Below are positions 44,313 to 53,221 of a DNA stretch of 64,000 nt, piece after piece. The notes beneath the pieces are model-generated. The model searched no databases, was not told where the DNA came from, and saw only the letters and a list, made by a program, of their open reading frames with translations. Position 1 is the first letter of the stretch. Every line of letters begins with the position of its first letter. The DNA lies in NCBI GenBank assembly GCA_043743785.1, contig JAYTVW010000088.1:1-64000 (forward strand), given 5' to 3'. The stretch is from JAQTNA01 sp043743785 (GTDB lineage Bacteria > Pseudomonadota > Gammaproteobacteria > Burkholderiales > Rhodocyclaceae). The translations under genes and the position numbers were made by a program.

Positions 44313-44487
44313 TTTGAAACGCCGAGGCGCAGAGGCGCCGAGAAATCAAAACCTTGTTGCCTTTACGTCAGCGGTAGGGTGGGCAGGCTTCATCTGCCCA
44401 CGCTGTCCCGCACCGTGGGCACGCTACGCTTTGCCCACCCTACTTGGCTTGTTTTTCCTCCGCACCTCGGCGCCACGGCGTTTCAAA
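44312..44487. repeat. Inverted-repeat element, copy B, with nested palindrome
   Basis: The left arm begins in the WYL stop region (TTTGAAACGCCGAGGCGCAG) and the right arm ends CGGCGCCACGGCGTTTCAAA. The core is longer than in the other copies because it contains another palindrome at 44374-44443. Confidence 0.85.
44374..44443. repeat. GTAGGGTGGGCA ... TGCCCACCCTAC palindromic element
   Basis: Twelve-base terminal inverted repeats enclose a 46-base core containing a second GGGCA/TGCCC pairing. Elements with these ends are scattered through many bacterial genomes. Here one appears to have inserted in the core of inverted-repeat copy B. Confidence 0.85.
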
Positions 44488-44608
44488 CTGATTTTTCAAG
44501 ATGATTTCCGAGTGGCGGCCGGCGGAAAGTCCCTGATTCTTCAGTGTTACAATATGCGGCTTTATTCCACCCGCCGGGCCAAGGCCCGGCCGCGCCCGAG
44601 AATCCGCC

Positions 44609-47230
44609 ATGAAAAGCGCCGAAATCCGCCAGAAATTCCTCGACTACTTCGCCTCCAAGGGGCACCAGATCGTTGCCTCCAGCTCCTTGGTGCCCCATGA
44701 CGATCCGACGCTGCTGTTTACCAACGCCGGCATGAACCAGTTCAAGGATGTGTTCCTGGGTTTCGACAAGCGCCCCTACAGCCGGGCCACTACGTCGCAA
44801 AAATGCGTACGGGCCGGCGGCAAGCATAACGACCTGGAAAACGTCGGCTACACGGCGCGGCACCACACTTTCTTCGAGATGCTGGGCAACTTCAGCTTCG
44901 GCGACTACTTCAAGCGCGATGCCATCGGCTACGCCTGGGAGCTGCTGACGGTTGTCTTCGGGCTGCCCAAGGACAAACTCACCGTCACCGTGTATGCGGA
45001 AGACGACGAAGCCTACGACATCTGGACCAAGGAAATGGGCGTGCCCGCCGAGCGGGTCATTCGCATCGGCGACAACAAGGGCGCCCGCTACGCATCCGAC
45101 AACTTCTGGATGATGGGCGACACGGGGCCTTGCGGCCCCTGCACGGAAATCTTCTATGACCACGGCGAGCACATCTGGGGCGGCCCCCCCGGTTCCGCCG
45201 AGGAAGACGGCGACCGTTTCATTGAAATCTGGAACAACGTGTTCATGCAGTTCAACCGGGACGAGGCCGGCGTGATGCACGCCCTGCCCAAGCCCAGCGT
45301 GGACACCGGCATGGGCCTGGAGCGCATCGCCGCCGTGCTGCAGCACGTGCATGCCAACTACGAGATCGACCTGTTCCAGAAATTGATTGCCGCCGCCGCC
45401 CGGGAAACCTCCGGTGCCGACATGGATTCGCCTTCGCTCAAGGTGCTGGCGGACCACATCCGTGCCTGTTCCTTCCTGCTGGCCGATGGTGTCATTCCCG
45501 GCAACGAAGGTCGCGGCTACGTGCTGCGCCGCATCATCCGCCGCGCCATCCGCCACGGCTACAAGCTGGGCGCCCGCGCCGCCTTCTTCCACAAGATGGT
45601 GCCGGACCTGGTGGCCGAGATGGGCGAGGCCTATCCGGAACTCAAGGCCACGGAAAAGCGCGTCACCGACATCTTGAAGCAGGAAGAAGACCGTTTCTTC
45701 ACCACCATCGAACACGGCATGACCGCCCTGGAGGCAGATCTAGCCGAAATGGCCAAGATCGGCAACACCGTTTTCAACGGTGACACGGCTTTCAAGCTGC
45801 ACGATACCTACGGCTTCCCCCTGGACCTGACCGCCGATGTCTGCCGCGAGCGTGGAGTGACCGTGGACGGGGCTGCCTTTGACGCCGCCATGGCCCGCCA
45901 GAAGGAACAGGCCCGCGCCGCCGGCAAGTTCAAAATGGCCGCCAACCTGGACTACACGGGCCCGGCCACCGCCTTCCACGGCTACGACAGCCTGGAAACC
46001 AAAGGCAATGTGCTGGCCCTCTACAAGGACGGCACGGCGGTCAATGAGTTGTTTGAAGGCGAGATGGGCGTGGTGGTGCTGGATGACACCCCCTTCTATG
46101 CCGAATCCGGCGGCCAGGTGGGGGACCGGGGCGAACTGCGTTCAAGCCACGGCATTTTCGCCGTGGAAGACACCCTGAAAATCCAGGCTACGGTGTTCGG
46201 TCACCACGGCGTGGTGAAGACCGGCAAGTTGACGGTGGGCAATGGCGTGGCGGCGAAGCTGGATGTGGAGGCCCGCGCCCGCACCGCCCGCAACCATTCC
46301 GTGACCCACCTGATGCACAAGGCCCTGCGGGAAGTGCTCGGGGAGCATGTGCAGCAGAAAGGTTCGCAAGTGGATCCGGACAAGACCCGCTTCGACTTCG
46401 CCCACACCCAGCCCATGTCGGATGATGAAATCCGTCGCGTGGAATGCATCGTGAACGCGGAAGTGCTGGCCAATCCGGCTACCGACAGTCGGGTCATGGG
46501 TATCGAGGATGCGCAGAAGTCCGGCGCCATGATGCTCTTCGGCGAGAAGTACGGCGACGAAGTGCGGGTGGTGGGCATCGGCTCCAGCAAGGAGCTTTGC
46601 GGCGGCACCCACGTGAGCCGCACCGGCGACATCGGCCTGTTCAAGATTACAGCGGAGTCCGGCGTGGCCGCCGGGGTGCGCCGTATCGAGGCGGTGACCG
46701 GCGACAACGCCCTGGCCCTGGTGCAGAGCCAGTTCGCCCTGCTGGCGGACGCGGCTGGCGCCTTCAAGGCCCCGGTGGCGGAACTGCCGGCCAAGATCGC
46801 CCACGTGCAGGATCAGGTCAAGGCCCTGGAAAAGGAGTTGTCCCGCCTCAAGTCCAAGCTGGCATCAAACCAGGGCGACGAGCTGGCGGCGGCGGCTGCC
46901 GACATCAAGGGCGCCAAGGTAGTGGCCGCGACTCTGGAGGGCGCCGACGTGGCCACCCTGCGGGAAACCCTGGATAAGCTGAAAGACAAGCTGAAGAGCG
47001 CGGTCATCGTGCTGGGCAGCGCGGCCGACGGCAAGGTCAGCCTCATTGCCGGCGTCACGGCGGACCTGACCAAGCAGGTCAAGGCCGGCGACTTGGTGAA
47101 CTTTGTGGCCCAGCAGGTGGGCGGCAAGGGCGGCGGCCGTCCCGACATGGCCCAGGCCGGCGGCACCCAGCCGGAAAACCTGGCTGGCGCCCTGGCGGCG
47201 GTGGCTGCCTGGGTCGAAGCCAAGCTCTAA
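44609..47230 (+). CDS. alaS: Alanyl-tRNA synthetase
   Basis: An 873-residue class II synthetase (EC 6.1.1.7). The catalytic core starts SAEIRQKFLDYFASKGH and holds GMNQFKD and TGMGLERI. The editing domain carries the zinc ligands in RNHSVTHLMH and LCGGTHVSRTG, and the C-Ala DHH-type end includes GGKGGGRPDMAQAGG. Length is normal for the family. It is flanked by inverted-repeat copies B and C. Confidence 0.97.
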   Translation: MKSAEIRQKFLDYFASKGHQIVASSSLVPHDDPTLLFTNAGMNQFKDVFLGFDKRPYSRATTSQKCVRAGGKHNDLENVGYTARHHTFFEMLGNFSFGDYFKRDAIGYAWELLTVVFGLPKDKLTVTVYAEDDEAYDIWTKEMGVPAERVIRIGDNKGARYASDNFWMMGDTGPCGPCTEIFYDHGEHIWGGPPGSAEEDGDRFIEIWNNVFMQFNRDEAGVMHALPKPSVDTGMGLERIAAVLQHVHANYEIDLFQKLIAAAARETSGADMDSPSLKVLADHIRACSFLLADGVIPGNEGRGYVLRRIIRRAIRHGYKLGARAAFFHKMVPDLVAEMGEAYPELKATEKRVTDILKQEEDRFFTTIEHGMTALEADLAEMAKIGNTVFNGDTAFKLHDTYGFPLDLTADVCRERGVTVDGAAFDAAMARQKEQARAAGKFKMAANLDYTGPATAFHGYDSLETKGNVLALYKDGTAVNELFEGEMGVVVLDDTPFYAESGGQVGDRGELRSSHGIFAVEDTLKIQATVFGHHGVVKTGKLTVGNGVAAKLDVEARARTARNHSVTHLMHKALREVLGEHVQQKGSQVDPDKTRFDFAHTQPMSDDEIRRVECIVNAEVLANPATDSRVMGIEDAQKSGAMMLFGEKYGDEVRVVGIGSSKELCGGTHVSRTGDIGLFKITAESGVAAGVRRIEAVTGDNALALVQSQFALLADAAGAFKAPVAELPAKIAHVQDQVKALEKELSRLKSKLASNQGDELAAAAADIKGAKVVAATLEGADVATLRETLDKLKDKLKSAVIVLGSAADGKVSLIAGVTADLTKQVKAGDLVNFVAQQVGGKGGGRPDMAQAGGTQPENLAGALAAVAAWVEAKL

Positions 47231-47240
47231 AGGCCATGAC

Positions 47241-47350
47241 TAAACGCCGAGGCGCCGAGAAGGCAATGAACTGGAAATGGTGGGGGGCGTCAGCCCGACT
47301 TTTTCGGCCCTTGCTTTTCCTCGGCGTCTCGGCGCCTCGGCGTTTCAAAC
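47241..47350. repeat. Inverted-repeat element, copy C
   Basis: The left arm TAAACGCCGAGGCGCCGAGA starts 10 bases after the alaS stop. The right arm ends GGCGCCTCGGCGTTTCAAAC, next to the Nudix gene start. The roughly 60-base core is unlike the other copies. Confidence 0.85.
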
Positions 47351-47369
47351 TGATTTTCTGAGCAAACTC

Positions 47370-47909
47370 TTGTCCTCCTTTCGCTATTGCCCGCTCTGCG
47401 GGCAAGCCCTCTCCGATCTCGAACTGGCCGGGCGACAACGCCGGGCCTGTGCCGATTCAGCCTGCGGTTTTGTGCATTGGGACAACCCGCTGCCCGTGGT
47501 GGCGGCCCTGGTGGAATGGGAAGGCCGCATGGTCCTGGCGAGGAATGTTGCCTGGGCCGAGGGCAAGTTCGGGCTGATCACGGGTTTCCTGGAGCGGGAC
47601 GAATCCCCTACGGATGCGGTCGCCCGGGAGGTCAAGGAAGAACTGGACCTGGATGCCTGCGCAGTGTCCCTCATCGGCGTCTATGCCTTCCCTGTCAAGA
47701 ATGAGCTCATCGTTGCCTATCACGTTGTGGCTGCGGGGCACATCCAACTGAACGAAGAACTGGCGGAAATCCGGCTGGTGGAGCCGGGCCGCTTGAAGGC
47801 TTGGGATTACGGCACGGGTCATGCGGTGCGGGACTGGCTGGCGCGGCGAAGGAATGGAGTGGCTGTTCCCGTTTTTGGGGACAGGGGCTCTCCCCTTGTT
47901 CGGAAATGA
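47370..47909 (+). CDS. Nudix hydrolase with N-terminal zinc ribbon
   Basis: A 179-residue enzyme. A zinc ribbon (YCPLCGQAL ... CADSACG) precedes a Nudix box (GFLERDESPTDAVAREVKEE), the pattern of NudC-like NADH pyrophosphatases, although the protein is shorter than NudC. It probably hydrolyses a nucleoside diphosphate derivative. The start is uncertain: TTG 47370 lies just after the inverted repeat, and no ATG occurs in frame between the repeat and the zinc ribbon. The repeat may have replaced an original start region. Confidence 0.82.
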   Translation: MSSFRYCPLCGQALSDLELAGRQRRACADSACGFVHWDNPLPVVAALVEWEGRMVLARNVAWAEGKFGLITGFLERDESPTDAVAREVKEELDLDACAVSLIGVYAFPVKNELIVAYHVVAAGHIQLNEELAEIRLVEPGRLKAWDYGTGHAVRDWLARRRNGVAVPVFGDRGSPLVRK

Positions 47910-47946
47910 AGTTTTTCCGGCCCCCTTCGACGGCGTCCTGTTTTGT

Positions 47947-48633
47947 TTAGGGCGTATTGCCTTCCTTCTGATATTGAGGTGAACGTGGCCCATGAAGAAT
48001 GCCATTCGACATTCCCGCCACAAGCAGACGATTGCTTGTGATGCCTGCAATCGGGTGGGATCTATTCGTGGTGCTTTCAAGGATTTGACTTACAACCGCC
48101 TGAACCAGCATGCCGACCAATCCACCGCTCGAATTTCGGCCTTCAGCACTGGATGCGGTTGCAAGGCCCGACCACAACACCTGCTCTGTTCTAAGGTCGA
48201 TCAGGCGCGCTTCGGCCGTCACCCGGCTCTCGCTGGAAATCACGTTATAGCTGGTACCGTATTGCTTTACATTGATGTACAGAGCGGAATCCGCCCCGAA
48301 GATTTCACGTAATTTCTGAGCTTTAACCGCATGCATCTCCGAGGGATTGTTTAGCCCATTTTGACGAAATGTCTCATCTACCAAGCTGACTGGAAACACG
48401 TAATAACCAGACTCCGCCAGCGGTAATGTGACGTGGGACAGCATGCTATAAGTGGCAGCGACATCGGGCGAGCTATTCAGGGGCGGAAGCACCAGAATTG
48501 AGGCTGGCCGGCTCTGTTTGAAATTCGTGTAGTCGTAAGGCTTTCGTGTCGCACAGCCTGTACTCATTATGGCTATCAGAATGGCCAAATAACTGGCCTT
48601 GACAAAGCGCGCGCTTGGAATATTAAATCGCAT
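47947..48633 (-). CDS. DUF799 lipoprotein (GNA1162 family)
   Basis: A 228-residue outer-membrane lipoprotein with a lipobox at about 23-26 (STGC) after a hydrophobic signal. The body contains SILVLPPLNSSPDVAATYSM, typical of DUF799/GNA1162. It is the last gene of a three-lipoprotein operon with CsgG-like and DUF4810 proteins. Its start overlaps the DUF4810 gene end by 11 bases. The operon is presumed to form a secretion or envelope complex; the exported cargo is unknown. The tail after about 205 looks less conserved. DNA here is AT-richer than the rest. Confidence 0.88.
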   Translation of the reverse strand: MRFNIPSARFVKASYLAILIAIMSTGCATRKPYDYTNFKQSRPASILVLPPLNSSPDVAATYSMLSHVTLPLAESGYYVFPVSLVDETFRQNGLNNPSEMHAVKAQKLREIFGADSALYINVKQYGTSYNVISSESRVTAEARLIDLRTEQVLWSGLATASSAEGRNSSGGLVGMLVQAVVSQILESTTNRSHPIAGITSNRLLVAGMSNGILHGPRSPQYQKEGNTP

Positions 48634-49012
48634 TCACTGCCCCTTGTTGAGTTTTCTTGAACTTGCGTAGCAGGAAGTCCATGTACGTCGTTCCTTCCGG
48701 GTACAGTGTTTTTTCGGTCTCGAAATATTTTATCATTTTATCCTGATGGCCACTTTGGGCATAAAGAATACCTAAATGTGCGTTATAGCCAGGCGGTACG
48801 GGTTTTCCTGCAGCACGTGCCTTTTCAAGCCCTGCCTCCAGGCTGGCAATCTGTTCTTCAGGCCCTTTGTCTTTCGTGAAGTGGCCATAAACTTGAGGTT
48901 GGTAGTCGCCCCAGTAATATAGCGATTGAGGCTTGGTGGCGCACCCCGCCAAAATCAGGGTGCCCACAATAAAAAGAGTCTTCAGGAGTTGTGTTGAGGA
49001 AGTGTGTTTCAT
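48623..49012 (-). CDS. DUF4810 lipoprotein
   Basis: A 129-residue lipoprotein with lipobox LAGC near residue 24 and the DUF4810 signature LYYWGDYQPQVYGHF. A TPR-like helical pair follows (LGILYAQSGHQDKMIKYFETE). It lies between the CsgG-like and DUF799 genes, the usual order for this operon. ATG 49012 is used; the open frame continues left into the CsgG-like gene without meaning. Confidence 0.9.
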   Translation of the reverse strand: MKHTSSTQLLKTLFIVGTLILAGCATKPQSLYYWGDYQPQVYGHFTKDKGPEEQIASLEAGLEKARAAGKPVPPGYNAHLGILYAQSGHQDKMIKYFETEKTLYPEGTTYMDFLLRKFKKTQQGAVNAI

Positions 49013-49028
49013 ATTTTTGTCTCCGAAT

Positions 49029-49718
49029 TTACTGCCCAGGCTGCCAAGCGCCGGAATGAATTCCATCGACAAGATTATTGACGGCTTCGCGCATCGCGAG
49101 GTCAATAACCTTGCCGTTAAGGGTAGAGTCGTAGCTTGAGGTTCCGCCAAAGCCGATAATTTCCCGGCTGTCCAGGCTGTATTCGCCAGCACCTTGCGCG
49201 GAGAACACCACCTCGGAGGTTTGAACATTCACGACGTTCAGGCTTATCTTGGCGTAAGCAACTTGCGATTTTCCCCGCCCAAGCAGACCGAATAATTGTT
49301 TGTCTCCGGTTTCTTTTCGGCCGAATTCGGTGACATCGCCTGTGACTACGAATGTCGCACCCTTGATGTTTTGAGCGGATTTTGCAAGGGCTGCCTCCTG
49401 CTTGATCTCTGACATGCTGTCGCGGTCCAGTACATTAAAGCGCCCAGACTGTTGGAGGTGTGTAATTAAAATGGTCTTCGCCTGGCTACCGAGGCGGTCT
49501 ACACCATCGGAGAAGATGCCATGCATGAAATTGGATCGATTGTCAAATTTTCCGACAGAAATCAGGCTGCGAGTACCTGTATAACGAGTAGAGGCAGAGG
49601 TGACCTTGGGTACTTCCAGTGTCCGAGACTGCTCCACGGCGCAGCCGGAAAGCAGTATTACCGAGCTCAATAGAAAACCACTCGCAAATGATCCTGAAAA
49701 TATATTTTTTTTTATCAT
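49029..49718 (-). CDS. CsgG/HfaB-family lipoprotein
   Basis: A 229-residue lipoprotein with signal and lipobox LLSGC (about 22-26). The CsgG-like fold shows in ISVGKFDNRSNFMHGIFSDG and FNVLDRDSMSEIKQE. CsgG forms an outer-membrane export pore for curli, but no csgA/csgE/csgF genes are nearby, so this is the non-curli relative that travels with DUF4810 and DUF799. AGAGG about 10 bases upstream supports ATG 49718. Confidence 0.9.
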   Translation of the reverse strand: MIKKNIFSGSFASGFLLSSVILLSGCAVEQSRTLEVPKVTSASTRYTGTRSLISVGKFDNRSNFMHGIFSDGVDRLGSQAKTILITHLQQSGRFNVLDRDSMSEIKQEAALAKSAQNIKGATFVVTGDVTEFGRKETGDKQLFGLLGRGKSQVAYAKISLNVVNVQTSEVVFSAQGAGEYSLDSREIIGFGGTSSYDSTLNGKVIDLAMREAVNNLVDGIHSGAWQPGQ

Positions 49719-50053
49719 CTAAATGGACCTCTACAGCGGTTAGGAAAAGAAATTGTTATCGAATATTCGAGGCATGGGCCGTGCAGCATGCTACGCCCAT
49801 TCTTGGATCGTTGATATAGACCAAAGGTCATGTGAAGAGGTCCATATCTTGAACAAAGAGGCGCGCGGATTGGCCGGAAGAACTTGTCCCGGCCTCACGA
49901 CACATATTGGAACTGCGCAGACAGGACGATGCACGGACGTGCTTTCCGTTTATGTTTTTTGCTGCGATTTTATTTGAAGTGAGTCACTGTGGCGGGTCTG
50001 GTAATCTCAGTGCAGAAACAAGGCTAAGTGTCTGTTATCAATATCAGAACGCT
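49719..50053. other. Non-coding gap upstream of the CsgG-like operon
   Basis: A 335-base AT-richer stretch without a convincing gene on either strand. It should hold the promoter of the leftward lipoprotein operon. A 10-bp inverted pair (ATGGACCTCT at 49723 and AGAGGTCCAT at 49836) is the only visible structure, and its left member is the CsgG-like ribosome binding site region. Confidence 0.5.
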
Positions 50054-50473
50054 TTAGCTGCCGCCAGCGTTTTCCCGGTGGCGGATGTAGTCGGCGTACT
50101 GGCGATCCACCATGGCGATGTGGAAAGTCAGCCAGTCGCTGATGAAGCGCAGCAGTTCCAGGCCGACGGTTTCACCGGCGGCGATCTTGTTGCTCAGGTC
50201 TTCCACCTTGGCATAGAACTGGGCGTGGCTCTCCTGGTGGGCCTGCAGGGCCGGGTAGCCGTGGCTCGCCATGAGGGCTTCTTCTTCGCCGAAGTGAGCG
50301 TGGGCATAGTCTTCCAGGTCGAAGACCACACCTTCGATTTCGGGCAGGGCCTGGTGCGAGACGAGGCCTTTCCAGACTTTGTTGATCAGGTCGAGCAGCA
50401 CCTTGTGCTGGTCGTCCATGTCTTGCAAGCCGATGGAGAGGCTGTCACTCCAGGCGATATAGTCTTTTGACAT
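50054..50473 (-). CDS. Bacteriohemerythrin
   Basis: A 139-residue di-iron oxygen-binding protein. The hemerythrin ligands are present in order: His in DMDDQHKVLL, His and Glu in HAHFGEEEAL, two His in HQESHAQFY, and His and Asp in WLTFHIAMVD. It probably stores or senses O2 in the cytoplasm. AGGA upstream supports ATG 50473; a frame start at 50497 is not needed. It lies alone on the minus strand. Confidence 0.94.
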   Translation of the reverse strand: MSKDYIAWSDSLSIGLQDMDDQHKVLLDLINKVWKGLVSHQALPEIEGVVFDLEDYAHAHFGEEEALMASHGYPALQAHQESHAQFYAKVEDLSNKIAAGETVGLELLRFISDWLTFHIAMVDRQYADYIRHRENAGGS

Positions 50474-50610
50474 TGTCCTTTTCCTGTTGCGGGGCAATAC
50501 GCGACGAACCGTAATTCAGTGCTGCCGGCGTGTCAAGAAATCAAAAGGTCTAGCCCCTTGTGGCCAAATGACTCTTTCTTGGCCGGGCTGGGGCTTGCCT
50601 GATGGTGGTG

Positions 50611-51840
50611 TCAGGCTTCCTGCCCGATGTTGTTGGCCCAGGCCAGGGCGCTGGCGAGGCTGCGGTTGATGCTTGCCGCATCCAGGCCGTCCGGCAGCAG
50701 GTCCAGCAGGGCCAGGCCCTGGCTGTCCTCCAGCGTCTCGGTTAGATCCAGCAGGCAGCCCAGGGTTCCCTCCCGGTGCAGCAAGGCAGCATGGACATCC
50801 GCCGTGATGGGCAAGCCCTTCAGCACTTCGTTCATGGGTAGACCCAGCAGCGTTGGCATTAGGGACATGATGCCGGTCATGAAGGCCTGGTCCGCCAGCT
50901 TGCCGCCCATGGCCTCGGCAAGAAGTTCCATGAAGCGCCCCCGGGTGGCGGCCAGCTGCATGAGAGGATTGCTGGCGCTCCCCGAGGAAGGGCTGGAATA
51001 CATGAGCAGTTGCAACCAGCGCTGCAACTGGCGCCGCCCGAGTACCGTGATGGCCTGGCGCAGGGAGGTGATTTTCACCTTGAGGCCGCTGGCGGCGGAA
51101 TTGGTCAGGCGCATGAGATTCAGGCTCAGGCCCGGTTCCGGCTTGAGGGCCTTTTCCAGGTCGGTGGAGTCCGCATCTCCCAGCAACAGGCCGAACACCC
51201 GCATGAGGGTCAGCTCCGAGGTGGAGAGTTTCTTGCCGGTGATAATGGTGGGCTTGGCGAAGTAATAGCCCTGGAACAGTTCGTAGCCCAAGTCCATGAG
51301 CAGGGCCGCCTGTGCCCGGCTGTCCACCTTTTCCGCCAGCAGGCGCACCGGCCATTCTTTGAGGGCGCGGGTGATCTGGGCCAGTTGTGCCGTGGAGAGG
51401 GGCTGCACATCCACTTTGACGATGTCCACAATGGGCAGCAGGGGGCGGTATTTTTCTTCTTCGCCGATGAAATCATCCAGGGCCAGGGTGAAACCCAGGG
51501 CCTTCAGACCCTTGCAGCGTTCCAGCAACTCAGGCGTGACGGGCACGGTTTCCAGGATTTCCAGCACGATCTTGCCACAGGGCAGGGCCTCCAGCGGGTC
51601 CGACATGAGCAGGTGCTCGTCCACATTGATGAAGCCCTGGTAAGGCCCCAGGGCTGCCTCCACGCCGAAGGAGGAGAAGACGTGGCTGATGACCGTGGCG
51701 GTGGCCGCCATGTCGTCGGCGATGAGCGCGTGATTCTGTTTGCTGGATCGGAACAGCAGTTCGTAGGCGACGAGTTGTTCCTGACGATTCAGGATGGGCT
51801 GGCGGCCGACGAAGATATCGTCAATGGAGTCTGAAGGCAT
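50611..51840 (-). CDS. Degenerate EAL plus HDOD signalling protein (YuxH-like)
   Basis: A 409-residue protein with an N-terminal EAL-like domain (about 1-200) and a C-terminal HDOD domain (about 205-400). The EAL residues are altered: YELLFR replaces ExLxR, and ALDDFIG replaces DDFG(T/S). Cyclic-di-GMP hydrolysis is therefore unlikely, although binding is possible. Such proteins act as signalling scaffolds in chemotaxis or motility control. It is preceded by a short gap and followed by the hemerythrin gene. Confidence 0.88.
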   Translation of the reverse strand: MPSDSIDDIFVGRQPILNRQEQLVAYELLFRSSKQNHALIADDMAATATVISHVFSSFGVEAALGPYQGFINVDEHLLMSDPLEALPCGKIVLEILETVPVTPELLERCKGLKALGFTLALDDFIGEEEKYRPLLPIVDIVKVDVQPLSTAQLAQITRALKEWPVRLLAEKVDSRAQAALLMDLGYELFQGYYFAKPTIITGKKLSTSELTLMRVFGLLLGDADSTDLEKALKPEPGLSLNLMRLTNSAASGLKVKITSLRQAITVLGRRQLQRWLQLLMYSSPSSGSASNPLMQLAATRGRFMELLAEAMGGKLADQAFMTGIMSLMPTLLGLPMNEVLKGLPITADVHAALLHREGTLGCLLDLTETLEDSQGLALLDLLPDGLDAASINRSLASALAWANNIGQEA

Positions 51841-51896
51841 GACGGCTTATCGGCAGGGCTACCGGTTTCTTGATGTAGGCCGGAACTTGTTCCGAC

Positions 51897-52691
51897 CTAC
51901 ACGCCAAACGAGATAATTTCTTCTGCCGTGAAGCCGGCCAAGAGGCGTGCCTCCTGGTTGAAGGGCCCTCGGGGCAGGGGCAGCGCGTGGTCCGCCAGCA
52001 GTTGGCGGAAAGTCGCTTCGGCGGGCAGTCCCCGTTCCGCGCACAGGCGGCGGAACCAGCGGTCTCCCAGGGCCACGTGGCCCACTTCGTCCTTGAGGAT
52101 GCGCTCCAGCACCGCGACCGCGCCATCATCGCCAATGCCGCGAAATTTATTCATGATGGCGGGGGTCACGTCCAGGCCCCGGGCTTCCATCAGGCGCGGC
52201 AGCAGGGCCATGCGGGTGAGCAGATCGTGTTCCGATTTGCGCGCCAGATCCCATAAGCCGGCATGGGCCGGGAAATCCCCGTAGTCGTAGCCCTGGTGGC
52301 GCAACTGCTGGCGTACGAGGGCGAAGTGCTGTACTTCTTCCCAGTCCACCTCCAGCCAGCCCCGATAGTAATCATCGGGCAGGCCGCGGAAGCGCCAGGC
52401 GGCGTCCAGGGCCAGGTTGATGGCGGTGAATTCGATATGGGCAATGGCGTGCAGCATGGCGGCCCGCCCCTCGGCACGGCCGAGTTTGCGCTGATTGAGT
52501 TCCTGAGGCGGCACCAGGGCGGGCTTTTCGGGGCGCCCCGGGTCTGTCACCGATACCACCGGGCACGCTGCCGCATCATTATCGAGCCGGCCGGCGATAT
52601 AGTCTTTCCAGAGGGTATCCACCGCGCTGAGCTTGGCGTCCACCGCCTCGCACATGAGGCAGTCGAAGGTTCGCTGAAAGAATCCGGCCAT
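51897..52691 (-). CDS. DUF455 ferritin-like protein
   Basis: A 264-residue helical protein of the DUF455 family. Ferritin-like metal ligands are visible as HAIAHIEFTAINLALD, EVDWEEVQHFALV and LKDEVGHVALGDRWF, giving repeated ExxH pairs for a di-iron site. The reaction is unknown, though the fold suggests oxidase or hydroxylase activity. ATG 52691 (MAGFF) is chosen, since the open frame left of it lacks family features. Confidence 0.85.
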   Translation of the reverse strand: MAGFFQRTFDCLMCEAVDAKLSAVDTLWKDYIAGRLDNDAAACPVVSVTDPGRPEKPALVPPQELNQRKLGRAEGRAAMLHAIAHIEFTAINLALDAAWRFRGLPDDYYRGWLEVDWEEVQHFALVRQQLRHQGYDYGDFPAHAGLWDLARKSEHDLLTRMALLPRLMEARGLDVTPAIMNKFRGIGDDGAVAVLERILKDEVGHVALGDRWFRRLCAERGLPAEATFRQLLADHALPLPRGPFNQEARLLAGFTAEEIISFGV

Positions 52692-52787
52692 GGTGAAGTC
52701 GAGAGTGTATAAGGCGGGTTTTAACCCGATAATTTTTAGGAGCAGCGGCCAGAGGTGCACCCTCGGGCTGGCGGCTGATAGACCGGA

Positions 52788-53219
52788 TCAGTGCAGGATG
52801 CGCGGGCCATCCTCGGTTGCTTCCTGCTGGATGGGCACGGGGGAGGCGTGATGGGACAGCATGCGCCAGCCTTCACTGCCCTTGTGATAGACGTTGGTGG
52901 CTGTCACCGGCGGGAAGTTGCGGGCTTCGCCCGGGACAAAGAATTGCTCCATGACCCAGGACACGGCCAGCATCAACCCTTCCGTGCGCACCTCGCCACT
53001 GCAGCGCACCTGCATCTTGCGCGCCTGCTGGAATATCTGGCGCCAGGATTCCCGTACGGCGGCGCTGCCCACCAGGCGCACGCCGCCGGGATGAGTGCAG
53101 ACGATTTCCTCGTCTTCCGCCCAGACGCCCATCATGGCCTCCAGGTCGGCTCGTTCCAGGGCATCGTAGAAGGCAGCTTCCGCTTCCTGGGGCGTGGTGA
53201 AGAAGGGGCGGGTGGCCAT
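52788..53219 (-). CDS. SnoaL/NTF2-like protein
   Basis: A 143-residue protein with the NTF2-like cone fold typical of DUF4440/SnoaL: AEAAFYDALERADLEAMMGV at the start, EEIVCTHPGG in the middle, and VYHKGSEGWRMLSHHASP at the end. Such proteins are small hydrolases, isomerases or binding proteins, and no catalytic role can be assigned. It follows waaF by 2 bases and ends the ilvE-zinc finger-waaF operon. Confidence 0.85.
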   Translation of the reverse strand: MATRPFFTTPQEAEAAFYDALERADLEAMMGVWAEDEEIVCTHPGGVRLVGSAAVRESWRQIFQQARKMQVRCSGEVRTEGLMLAVSWVMEQFFVPGEARNFPPVTATNVYHKGSEGWRMLSHHASPVPIQQEATEDGPRILH

Positions 53220-53221
53220 GC

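Noticed and set aside
49723..49845. 10-bp inverted pair ATGGACCTCT / AGAGGTCCAT as a mobile element
   Set aside because: Arms are short, the left one coincides with a ribosome binding site and no further features were seen.
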